A stretch of 64,000 bases of DNA from Pseudomonas brassicacearum subsp. neoaurantiaca. GTDB lineage: Bacteria > Pseudomonadota > Gammaproteobacteria > Pseudomonadales > Pseudomonadaceae. Both the position numbers and the translations under genes were made by a program. The notes under the pieces are model-generated. The model had not been told where the DNA came from. It searched no databases and saw only the letters and a list, made by a program, of their open reading frames with translations. The stretch is taken from assembly GCF_013608025.1 (NCBI RefSeq), contig NZ_VDLV01000049.1, positions 201 to 64,200 on the forward strand, written 5' to 3'. Positions 28,623 through 36,132 of the stretch are shown here, one piece after another. Position 1 is the stretch's first letter; each line of letters opens with the position of its first letter.

Positions 28623-28994
28623 ATGTCCGTCCCTGCTCCTGTCACCCCTCCCACCATTCTGGTAGTCGAAGACGACAGCATCGTGCGCATGTTGATTGTC
28701 GATGTGCTGGAAGAACTGGAATACAAGGTGTTGGAGGCAGAAGGTTGCGAAGAGGCGCTGGCGCTGTTGAATGATACGGACCGCTCCATCGATCTGATGA
28801 TGACCGACGTCAACATGCCGATCATGGACGGCCGCGAACTGGCAAAAGAAGCACGCAGCGTGCGCCCCGGACTTCCTATCCTGTTCGCCAGTGGCTACGC
28901 CGAAAGCATCGACGTGCCGGAAGGCATGAACGTGATTGGCAAACCGTTCTCCATCGATCAATTGCGCGACAAGGTCAAAAAGATTCTTTCTTGA
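28623..28994 (+). CDS. Single-domain response regulator (receiver only)
   Basis: 123-aa receiver: VVEDDSIVRML acidic pair, phospho-acceptor D in LMMTDVNMPIMDG, conserved K in VIGKPFSIDQL. No output domain. Divergent from the large hybrid kinase, 260 bp apart, and likely part of the same phosphorelay. ATG at 28623 gives a receiver-only protein; upstream in-frame codons are in the regulatory region. It resembles the other lone receiver (21837-22214) in size and ending, so the two may be paralogues. Confidence 0.84.
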   Translation: MSVPAPVTPPTILVVEDDSIVRMLIVDVLEELEYKVLEAEGCEEALALLNDTDRSIDLMMTDVNMPIMDGRELAKEARSVRPGLPILFASGYAESIDVPEGMNVIGKPFSIDQLRDKVKKILS

Positions 28995-29069
28995 GCCCAG
29001 GCGCATTCTTGGTCACTATCGGCGCCCCGCGCGCCGACCGCGCCTGACCCGCTTCAAGGAATGCCCCAG

Positions 29070-30362
29070 ATGCCTCATCCCACCGCCACCAAAGTCCTGG
29101 TTATCGGCTATGTCTGGCCCGAGCCACGCTCATCGGCGGCGGGTGGGCATGTCATGCAACTGCTGGAAGCCTTTCTCGGACAAGGCTGGGACATCACTTT
29201 CAGCAGCCCCGCCCGGCCCGGCGAGAACCGCGCCGACCTGATCGGCTTGGGCATCCAAGAAGTACCGATCGAGCTCAATAACAGCAGTTTCGATGCCTTC
29301 ATCAATGAACTCGCGCCGGATATCGTCCTGTTCGATCAGTTCATGATGGAAGAACAGTTTGGCTGGCGGGTGGAAAAACACTGCCCCGACGCCCTGCGGG
29401 TGCTGGAGACTTCGGACTTGCAAAGCCTGCGGCATGCCCGGCACCAGCGCCTGAAGGATCGCTTGAAAGCCGACGAGACTTCCCAGGATTTCAGTGATCT
29501 GTTCGCCCCGGCCCTGCGCGAGGAGTTCGAGCTGATGGCCGACACTGACATGGCCAAGCGCGAGATCGCTGCCTTATTGCGTTGCGACTTGAACCTGATG
29601 GTGTCTGAATTCGAGATCGAGCTGCTGGTTGAACATTTCAAGGTGCCCCGCGAGTTGCTGCTCTGGTGCCCGTTGATGCTGGACCTGCCCACCGAACCGT
29701 TCGTGCCCTTCGAAGATCGGGCGCATTTCCTCAGCATCGGCAACTTCCGCCACGCACCGAACTGGGACGCCGTGCTCTGGATGAAAAACGCAGTGTGGCC
29801 GCTGATTCGCCAACGATTGCCCGGTGCACAGCTGCATCTTTATGGCGCCTACACGCCACCCAAGGCCGCGGCGCTGCACAACCCGAGCCAGGGCTTTCAT
29901 ATCATGAACTGGGCCGAGGACGCCTTGCAGGTTATGTCCGCGGCGCGTATCTGCCTGGCGCCGCTGCGTTTCGGCGCTGGCATCAAGGGCAAGCTGATCG
30001 AAGCCATGCTCTGCGGCACGCCCAGTGTCACCACGCCGATTGGCGCCGAAGCCATGCACGGCGGCATGCCTTGGCCCGGTGCGATCGCACAGAGCGCCGA
30101 GGACATCGCCAACGCCGCCGTGCAGTTGTATACCGACTCGGCCCGCTGGGCCCATGCCCAAGAGGCGGGGCTGGCCTTGCTGGCGGAACGTTTCCGCAGG
30201 CAGGTCCACGCCCCTGCGCTGATCGACAGCCTCAACGCCTGCCGCGCCGACCTGGCCCGCCGCCGCCGGGATAACTTCATCGGCGGCATGCTGCGTCACC
30301 ATCAGCACAAGAGCACTCAGTACATGTCCCAATGGATCGAGGAAAAGAACCGCAACAGCTGA
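29070..30362 (+). CDS. Glycosyltransferase, GT-B fold (family 1/4-like)
   Basis: About 430 aa. The N-terminal Rossmann start KVLVIGYVWPEP with a Gly-rich GGHVMQLLEAF, a middle helical insert, and a C-terminal nucleotide-sugar-binding half (FLSIGNFRHAPNWDAVLWMK, LHLYGAY, CLAPLRFGAGIKGKLIEAMLCGTPSVTT) fit GT-B glycosyltransferases; the LRFGAGIKGKLIEAM motif is characteristic. There are no transmembrane segments. It stands alone, without polysaccharide genes, so the acceptor is unknown. ATG at 29070 has AAGGA 9 nt upstream; the ATG at 29061 would touch that site. Confidence 0.8.
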   Translation: MPHPTATKVLVIGYVWPEPRSSAAGGHVMQLLEAFLGQGWDITFSSPARPGENRADLIGLGIQEVPIELNNSSFDAFINELAPDIVLFDQFMMEEQFGWRVEKHCPDALRVLETSDLQSLRHARHQRLKDRLKADETSQDFSDLFAPALREEFELMADTDMAKREIAALLRCDLNLMVSEFEIELLVEHFKVPRELLLWCPLMLDLPTEPFVPFEDRAHFLSIGNFRHAPNWDAVLWMKNAVWPLIRQRLPGAQLHLYGAYTPPKAAALHNPSQGFHIMNWAEDALQVMSAARICLAPLRFGAGIKGKLIEAMLCGTPSVTTPIGAEAMHGGMPWPGAIAQSAEDIANAAVQLYTDSARWAHAQEAGLALLAERFRRQVHAPALIDSLNACRADLARRRRDNFIGGMLRHHQHKSTQYMSQWIEEKNRNS

Positions 30363-30445
30363 GCCAGGCTTCGTTCGCCAGGGCTGGAACCCGGGCGGCG
30401 AAGGGGGCATTATCCAGCGGCGATAACAACAAAAGCGCCAGGCAC

Positions 30446-31351
30446 ATGACCCGCACAGCCAGAGTCACCGACCCTTCCTACGAGTTGATGGACGATCATA
30501 ACGGCCTGTCCATCATTTACCGCCAGCACGGTTTCCCCTGCCCGCTGGTGCGCTGGCATTTCCACAAGGAGTACGAGCTGCACCTGATCGTCGCGAGTTC
30601 GGGCAAGGTGTTCATCGGCGATTACATCGGCAATTTTTCCCCGCAGTCGCTGTTCCTCACCGGCCCCAACCTGCCCCACAACTGGATCAGCCAGGTGGAG
30701 GAAGATGAAGTGGTGCCCAAGCGCGACATGCTGGTGAATTTCACCGATGAGCTGTTCGAAAGTGGCAACCAGGTATTTGCCGAACTCAAGACCCTGGCGC
30801 CGCTGCTGGAACGGGCTCAATACGGCATCGAGTTCCGCTGCAAGCGCACCGTCCGCCAGGCGATGATCCTCATGCAGCGCATTGCCGATTCCCAAGGCAT
30901 GAGCCGACTGGGTTATTTTTTCATCCTCATGGAATTGCTGGCGAGCTGCGACGACTACCAATTGCTTTCAGGCGCCACCTCCACTCAAGCGGCAGACGAG
31001 CACAGCATTGACCGTACCAACCGCGCGGTGGACTACATTTTCGCCCACTACGCCCGGGAGTTGCCCTTGGAGGAAGTGGCCGAGCACCTGGGCATGAAAC
31101 CCACCTATTTCAGCCGGGTGTTCAAGCAAGCCACCGGGCGCTGCTTCATCGAATTCGTCAATCGCCTGCGCATCAGTAAATCCTGCGAACTGCTGGCCGA
31201 TGGCGACAAACCGGTGACGGACGTGTGCTTTGAATCGGGCTTCAACAATATTTCCAACTTCAACCGGCGCTTCCAGCAACTCAAGGGCATGACTCCTTCC
31301 CACTACCGGCGGCTGGCGGTGCAGCGGTTGACCGAGCAGAACCAGGGTTGA
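30446..31351 (+). CDS. mtlR: AraC-family mannitol operon activator MtlR
   Basis: 301-aa transcription factor. An N-terminal cupin-like sensing domain (LVRWHFHKEYELHLIVASSG) is joined to a C-terminal double helix-turn-helix of the AraC/XylS type (LPLEEVAEHLGMKPTYFSRVFKQ and SFESGFNNISNFNRRF-like VCFESGFNNISNFNRRF). Length and position directly upstream of mtlE match P. fluorescens MtlR, which activates the mtl operon in the presence of mannitol, arabitol or glucitol (known from that family). ATG at 30446 begins MTRTARVTDPSYELMDD; an earlier in-frame ATG at 30332 lies within the glycosyltransferase gene. Confidence 0.9.
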   Translation: MTRTARVTDPSYELMDDHNGLSIIYRQHGFPCPLVRWHFHKEYELHLIVASSGKVFIGDYIGNFSPQSLFLTGPNLPHNWISQVEEDEVVPKRDMLVNFTDELFESGNQVFAELKTLAPLLERAQYGIEFRCKRTVRQAMILMQRIADSQGMSRLGYFFILMELLASCDDYQLLSGATSTQAADEHSIDRTNRAVDYIFAHYARELPLEEVAEHLGMKPTYFSRVFKQATGRCFIEFVNRLRISKSCELLADGDKPVTDVCFESGFNNISNFNRRFQQLKGMTPSHYRRLAVQRLTEQNQG

Positions 31352-31369
31352 ATATTCACCCCTTCCCCC

Positions 31370-31460
31370 GTGGCGAGGGAGCTTGCTCCCGCTGGGCTGC
31401 GCAGCAGCCCTAAAAGACAGGGCCGCTGCGCGCCCCAGCGGGAGCAAGCTCCCTCGCCAC
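31370..31460. repeat. REP inverted pair, family A, between mtlR and mtlE
   Basis: Full inverted pair with GTGGCGAGGG arms, starting 19 nt after the mtlR stop. It separates the regulator transcript from the mtlE promoter. Confidence 0.9.
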
Positions 31461-31491
31461 AAGAGCTCCTCGCTCGCGCTACTCCTTTTCC

Positions 31492-31557
31492 AGTGCAAAA
31501 AAGTATCAGTAAAAGTGTGACGGATGATTTGTCACACCGCTCATTGAGGGCTGTAAT
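31492..31557 (+). promoter_or_regulatory. mtlE promoter with MtlR-type direct repeats
   Basis: AGTGC-N5-AGTAT-N7-AGTGT-N5-ATGAT at 31492-31528 matches, with two mismatches, the repeat layout I recall being reported for the P. fluorescens mtlE promoter (AGTGC-N5-AGTAT-N7-AGTGC-N5-AGGAT). It abuts a good sigma-70 promoter: -35 TTGTCA at 31529-31534, 17-bp spacer, -10 TGTAAT at 31552-31557. An activator bound directly against the -35 box is usual for AraC proteins. The inverted repeat GTGTGAC-N9-GTCACAC (31515-31537) overlaps both. Confidence 0.65.
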
Positions 31558-31593
31558 CAGCGCACATTCTTCCACTCATCCGGAAGACACAAA

Positions 31594-31601
31594 AACAATA
31601 A
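31594..31601 (+). promoter_or_regulatory. Candidate Hfq/Crc (CA) motif in the mtlE leader
   Basis: AACAATAA matches AANAANAA exactly, the A-rich element bound by Hfq with Crc in pseudomonad catabolite repression. It lies about 30 nt into the predicted mtlE transcript and 41 nt before the start codon, further upstream than the usual overlap with the ribosome-binding site. Confidence 0.35.
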
Positions 31602-31642
31602 CTGTCCTTCTGCAGCCCGTGGGCGCGGAAAAGGAGTGCGCG

Positions 31643-32953
31643 ATGAAACCTTCGGTAAAAGCTCTGCTTGTCTCCACCTGCATGACCCTCAGCAGCGTCA
31701 GTTTCGGCGCACAAACCCTGACCATTGCCACCGTCAACAACAGCGACATGATCCGTATGCAAAAGCTCTCGAAGACCTTCGAGGCCGAGCACCCGGACAT
31801 CACGCTGAACTGGGTGGTGCTTGAAGAAAACGTCCTGCGCCAGCGCCTGACCACCGACATCGCCACCCAAGGCGGACAATTCGACGTGCTGACCATTGGC
31901 ATGTACGAAGCTGCACTCTGGGGCGCCAAGGGCTGGTTGGAACCCATGAAAGACCTGCCGGCTTCCTACGACCTGGAGGACGTCTTCCCTTCCGTGCGCG
32001 ATGGCTTGTCGGTCAAGGGCTCGCTGTACGCCCTGCCGTTCTACGCCGAGAGTTCGATCACTTACTACCGCACGGACCTGTTCAAGGACGCCGGGCTGAC
32101 CATGCCCGAACATCCGACCTGGACCCAGATCGGTGAGTTCGCAGAAAAGCTCACCGACAAATCCAAGGAACAATATGGCCTGTGCCTGCGGGGCAAGGCC
32201 GGTTGGGGCGAGAACATGGCGCTGATCACCACCCTCGCCAACGGCTTTGGCGCGCGCTGGTTCGATGAGAAGTGGCAGCCGCAGTTCAATGGACCCGAGT
32301 GGAAGGATGCGCTGAACTTCTACGTCGACAACATGAAGAAATCCGGCCCGCCCGGCGCTTCCAGCAACGGCTTCAACGAGAACCTGGCTCTATTCAACAG
32401 CGGCAAATGCGCGGTCTGGGTCGATGCCAGCGTCGCCGGTTCGTTCGTGACCGACAAGACCCAGAGCAAGGTGGCCGATCACGTCGGATTCACCTTCGCG
32501 CCCCACGAGAAAACCGACAAGGGCAGCTCGTGGATGTACTCCTGGTCCCTGGCGATCCCGACCAGTTCCAAAGCCAAGGACGCCGCCAAGGTCTTTACCA
32601 CTTGGGCAACATCCAAGGAATACAGCCAATTGGTCGCCAAGACCGACGGCATTGCCAACGTCCCACCGGGCACCCGCACCTCGACCTACAGCGACGAGTA
32701 CATGAAGGCCGCGCCGTTTGCCAAGGTGACGCTGGAATCGTTGAAAGTCGCCGACCCGAAAGCCCCGACCCTCAAGCCCGTGCCTTACATCGGCATCCAG
32801 TTGGTGACGATTCCTGAATTCCAGGCCATCGGCACCCAGGTGGGCAAGTTCTTCTCTGGCGCGCTGACCGGCCAGCAGACCGTGGACCAGGCGTTGACCG
32901 CCGCGCAGTCCACCACTGAACGCGAGATGAAGCGTGCCGGGTATCCCAAGTAA
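31643..32953 (+). CDS. mtlE: Mannitol/polyol ABC transporter substrate-binding protein MtlE
   Basis: 436-aa periplasmic binding protein of the family 1 (sugar) type with a signal peptide (VKALLVSTCMTLSSVSFGA). Features include the cluster LPFYAESSITYYRTDLF, TWTQIGEFAEKLTD and GKCAVWVDASVAGSF. In P. fluorescens this protein captures mannitol, glucitol and arabitol for MtlFGK. The start has AAGGAG about 8 nt upstream; in-frame codons further upstream run into the REP and promoter. It is followed by a REP pair before mtlF, consistent with more MtlE than permease being made. Confidence 0.93.
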   Translation: MKPSVKALLVSTCMTLSSVSFGAQTLTIATVNNSDMIRMQKLSKTFEAEHPDITLNWVVLEENVLRQRLTTDIATQGGQFDVLTIGMYEAALWGAKGWLEPMKDLPASYDLEDVFPSVRDGLSVKGSLYALPFYAESSITYYRTDLFKDAGLTMPEHPTWTQIGEFAEKLTDKSKEQYGLCLRGKAGWGENMALITTLANGFGARWFDEKWQPQFNGPEWKDALNFYVDNMKKSGPPGASSNGFNENLALFNSGKCAVWVDASVAGSFVTDKTQSKVADHVGFTFAPHEKTDKGSSWMYSWSLAIPTSSKAKDAAKVFTTWATSKEYSQLVAKTDGIANVPPGTRTSTYSDEYMKAAPFAKVTLESLKVADPKAPTLKPVPYIGIQLVTIPEFQAIGTQVGKFFSGALTGQQTVDQALTAAQSTTEREMKRAGYPK

Positions 32954-32973
32954 AGACTTGTAAATATCCATTT

Positions 32974-33086
32974 GTGGCGAGGGAGCTTGCTCCCGCTGGC
33001 GGGCGAAGCCCGCCCTGGCGATCAGAACGATTGCCAATCGGCATGGGCCCGCTGCGCGGTCCAGCGGGAGCAAGCTCCCTCGCCAC
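32974..33086. repeat. REP inverted pair, family A, between mtlE and mtlF
   Basis: GTGGCGAGGG arms with an inner sequence longer than usual (about 113 bp in total), starting 20 nt after the mtlE stop and ending 30 nt before mtlF. Confidence 0.9.
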
Positions 33087-33116
33087 AGGGAATGTGTCGC
33101 ATAAGAGTAAGCGCTC

Positions 33117-34049
33117 ATGAATAGCTCAACGACAACAGTCAAAGCCCCCATCGAAATAGCCCCGCCAGCCCGCAAGATCCGCCTGGCCAACCCCGGCTGG
33201 TTCCTGGTCAGCCCTTCGGTCGCCTTGTTGCTGCTGTGGATGATCGTGCCGCTGGGCATGACCGTCTATTTCTCGATGATCCGCTACAACCTGCTCTATC
33301 CCGGCGAAAACGAGTTCGTCGGGCTGGAGAACTTCACGTATTTCCTCACCGACTCAGGGTTCATGACCGGCGCCACCAATACGTTGCTGCTGGTGGGCAG
33401 CGTGCTGTTGATCAGCATCGTGCTCGGCGTCTTGATCAGCGCGCTGCTGGAAGCCAGTGAGTTTTTCGGCCGCGGCATCGTCCGGGTGTTGCTGATTTCG
33501 CCGTTCTTCATCATGCCCACCGTGGGCGCGCTGATCTGGAAGAACCTGATTTTCCACCCAGTCTCCGGAATCCTCGCCTCGGTGTGGAAACTCTTCGGCG
33601 CGCAACCGGTGGACTGGCTGGCCCATTACCCGCTGCTGTCGATCATTATCATCGTCTCGTGGCAATGGCTGCCCTTCGCGATCCTGATCCTGATGACCGC
33701 CATGCAATCCCTCGACCAGGAACAGAAAGAAGCCGCGCGCCTGGACGGTGCCGGCCCCATCGCGATCTTCTGGCACCTGACCCTGCCGCACCTGGCCCGC
33801 CCGATCGCCGTGGTGGTGATGATCGAAACCATTTTCCTGCTGTCGGTGTTCGCCGAAATCTTCACCACCACCAACGGTGGTCCGGGCTACGCCTCCACCA
33901 ACCTCGCCTACCTGATCTACAACCAGGCGCTGGTGCAGTTCGACGTCGGCATGGCGTCGGCCGGTGGGTTGATCGCCGTGGTGATCGCCAACATCGCCGC
34001 CATCATCCTGGTCCGGATGATCGGCAAAAACCTCACCGACAAGCATTGA
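33117..34049 (+). CDS. mtlF: Mannitol/polyol ABC transporter permease MtlF
   Basis: 310-aa inner-membrane permease of the MalF-type binding-protein-dependent family with six predicted transmembrane segments (for example SVALLLLWMIVPLGMTVYFS and VVVMIETIFLLSVFAEIF). The EAA loop that contacts the ATPase is EAARLDGAGPIAIFWHLTLP. A cytosolic N-terminal tail of about 30 residues precedes TM1. It pairs with MtlG, 10 nt downstream, around MtlK. Confidence 0.93.
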   Translation: MNSSTTTVKAPIEIAPPARKIRLANPGWFLVSPSVALLLLWMIVPLGMTVYFSMIRYNLLYPGENEFVGLENFTYFLTDSGFMTGATNTLLLVGSVLLISIVLGVLISALLEASEFFGRGIVRVLLISPFFIMPTVGALIWKNLIFHPVSGILASVWKLFGAQPVDWLAHYPLLSIIIIVSWQWLPFAILILMTAMQSLDQEQKEAARLDGAGPIAIFWHLTLPHLARPIAVVVMIETIFLLSVFAEIFTTTNGGPGYASTNLAYLIYNQALVQFDVGMASAGGLIAVVIANIAAIILVRMIGKNLTDKH

Positions 34050-34059
34050 GGCCGTCGCC

Positions 34060-34890
34060 ATGACTCTTCAACAATCCCGTCGCCTGCAAAGCGTGCTGTT
34101 GGGCACGCTGGCCTGGGCCATCGCGATCGTGATCTTCTTTCCGATCTTCTGGATGGTGCTGACCAGCTTCAAGACCGAAATCGACGCCTTCGCCACGCCG
34201 CCGCAGTTCATCTTCGCGCCGACGCTGGAGAACTACCTGCACATCAACGAGCGCAGCAATTACTTCAGCTTCGCCTGGAACTCGGTGGTGATTTCCTTCA
34301 GCGCCACCGCCCTTTGCCTGCTGATCGCGGTGCCGGCGGCCTACTCCATGGCGTTCTATGAAACCCAGCGCACCAAAGGCACGCTGCTGTGGATGCTTTC
34401 CACCAAGATGCTGCCACCGGTGGGCGTGCTGATGCCGATCTACTTGCTCGCCAAGCAATTTGGCCTGCTGGACACGCGCATCGCGCTGATCATCATCTAC
34501 ACGCTGATCAACCTGCCGATCGTGGTTTGGATGATTTACACCTACTTCAAGGACATTCCGCGCGACATCCTCGAAGCCGCGCGCCTGGACGGCGCCACGC
34601 TGTGGCAGGAAATGGTCCGCGTGCTGCTGCCGATCGCCAAGGGCGGCCTGGCCTCCACCGTGCTGCTGTCGCTGATCCTGTGCTGGAACGAGGCGTTCTG
34701 GTCGCTGAACCTCACCTCCTCCAAAGCCGCGCCACTGACCGCGTTGATCGCCTCGTATTCCAGCCCTGAAGGTTTGTTCTGGGCCAAGTTGTCCGCCGTC
34801 TCGACCCTGGCCTGCGCGCCAATCCTGATCTTTGGCTGGATCAGCCAGAAACAGCTGGTGCGCGGTTTGTCCTTCGGCGCGGTGAAATGA
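34060..34890 (+). CDS. mtlG: Mannitol/polyol ABC transporter permease MtlG
   Basis: 276-aa MalG-type permease. It has six predicted membrane segments, starting with LAWAIAIVIFFPIFWMVL; the EAA loop is EAARLDGATLWQEMVRVLLP, and the family C-terminus ISQKQLVRGLSFGAVK is intact. It forms the heterodimeric channel with MtlF. A different type of inverted repeat lies between it and mtlK. Confidence 0.94.
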   Translation: MTLQQSRRLQSVLLGTLAWAIAIVIFFPIFWMVLTSFKTEIDAFATPPQFIFAPTLENYLHINERSNYFSFAWNSVVISFSATALCLLIAVPAAYSMAFYETQRTKGTLLWMLSTKMLPPVGVLMPIYLLAKQFGLLDTRIALIIIYTLINLPIVVWMIYTYFKDIPRDILEAARLDGATLWQEMVRVLLPIAKGGLASTVLLSLILCWNEAFWSLNLTSSKAAPLTALIASYSSPEGLFWAKLSAVSTLACAPILIFGWISQKQLVRGLSFGAVK

Positions 34891-34900
34891 AACGCCAAGA

Positions 34901-34967
34901 GATCGCAGGCTTCGCCAGCTCCTACACGATCCTCGTAGGAGCTGCCGAGCACAGCGAGGCTGCGATC
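34901..34967. repeat. Inverted repeat, REP family C, between mtlG and mtlK
   Basis: Nested inverted repeat with outer arms GATCGCAG/CTGCGATC and inner arms AGCTCCTAC/GTAGGAGCT, 67 bp long. The sequence differs from families A and B but resembles the GTAGGAGCTGCCGAGC extragenic repeats common in Pseudomonas. It is a single copy in this window. Confidence 0.8.
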
Positions 34968-35010
34968 TTCCTGAGCCAATTGAATAAATGACAAGTGGAG
35001 GCCCATCATC

Positions 35011-36114
35011 ATGGCCAACCTGAAAATCAAGAATCTGCAAAAAGGCTTCGAAGGATTTTCCATCATCAAGGGCATCGATCTTGAGGTAAACGACCGCGAA
35101 TTCGTGGTCTTCGTCGGCCCTTCGGGCTGCGGCAAGTCCACGTTGCTGCGGCTGATTGCCGGCCTGGAAGAGGTCAGCGACGGCACCATCGAACTGGACG
35201 GCCGCGACATCACCGAAGTCAGCCCGGCCAAGCGCGACCTGGCGATGGTGTTCCAGACCTACGCCTTGTACCCGCACATGAGCGTGCGCAAGAACATGTC
35301 CTTCGCCCTCGATCTGGCTGGCGTGCCCAAGGCCGACGTCGAGAAGAAGGTCAACGAAGCGGCGCGCATCCTCGAACTGGGACCGATGCTCGAACGCAAG
35401 CCCAAACAACTGTCCGGCGGCCAGCGCCAGCGCGTGGCGATCGGCCGGGCCATCGTGCGCAATCCGAAAATCTTCCTGTTCGACGAGCCGCTGTCCAACC
35501 TTGACGCGGCCTTGCGGGTGCAGATGCGCCTGGAACTGGCGCGCCTGCACAAGGAACTGCAAGCGACGATGATCTACGTGACCCACGACCAGGTCGAAGC
35601 CATGACCCTGGCCGACAAGGTCGTCGTACTCAACGGCGGGCGCGTCGAGCAAGTGGGCTCGCCGCTGGAGCTGTATCACCAACCGGCGAACCTGTTCGTC
35701 GCCGGATTCCTCGGCACGCCGAAAATGGGCTTCCTCAAAGGTAAGGTCACCGGGCTCGACAGCCAGGGTTGTGAAGTGCTGCTGGACGCCGGGACCCGCA
35801 TCAGCCTGCCGCTGAGCGGCGCCAACCTGAACGTTGGCGGTGCCGTGACCCTCGGCATCCGTCCCGAACACCTGAACCTGGCACAGCCGGGCGATTGCAC
35901 GCTGAAGGTGACCGCCGATGTCAGCGAGCGCCTGGGCAGCGACACTTTCTGCCACGTCGTCACCGCCTCCGGCGAAGCCTTGACCATGCGGGTGCGCGGC
36001 GACCTGGCGAGCCGTTTCGGCGAGCAACTGGACCTGCACCTGGACGCCGAACACTGCCACTTATTCGATGCCGAAGGCGTAGCGGTTTCCCGCGCGCTGC
36101 GCGCTGCCGCCTGA
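35011..36114 (+). CDS. mtlK: Mannitol/polyol ABC transporter ATPase MtlK
   Basis: 367-aa MalK/UgpC-type ATPase. Walker A GPSGCGKST, Q-loop FQTYALYPHM, signature LSGGQRQRVAIGRA, Walker B IFLFDEPLSNLD and H-loop VTHDQ are all present. The C-terminal regulatory TOBE region (VTLGIRPEHL) is also intact. It energises uptake through MtlF/MtlG. The Shine-Dalgarno GGAGG lies 10 nt upstream. mtlD follows 18 nt after the stop. Confidence 0.95.
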   Translation: MANLKIKNLQKGFEGFSIIKGIDLEVNDREFVVFVGPSGCGKSTLLRLIAGLEEVSDGTIELDGRDITEVSPAKRDLAMVFQTYALYPHMSVRKNMSFALDLAGVPKADVEKKVNEAARILELGPMLERKPKQLSGGQRQRVAIGRAIVRNPKIFLFDEPLSNLDAALRVQMRLELARLHKELQATMIYVTHDQVEAMTLADKVVVLNGGRVEQVGSPLELYHQPANLFVAGFLGTPKMGFLKGKVTGLDSQGCEVLLDAGTRISLPLSGANLNVGGAVTLGIRPEHLNLAQPGDCTLKVTADVSERLGSDTFCHVVTASGEALTMRVRGDLASRFGEQLDLHLDAEHCHLFDAEGVAVSRALRAAA

Positions 36115-36132
36115 TTGCCGAGATTTTTTGTG

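Noticed and set aside
31515..31537. Possible CRP/Vfr site (TGTGA ... TCACA) before mtlE
   Set aside because: The half-sites are separated by 11 bp, not the 6 bp needed by CRP/Vfr, and the second half overlaps the -35 box.
34033..36060. 675-codon minus-strand frame opposite mtlG/mtlK
   Set aside because: Antisense shadow of well-conserved transporter genes.
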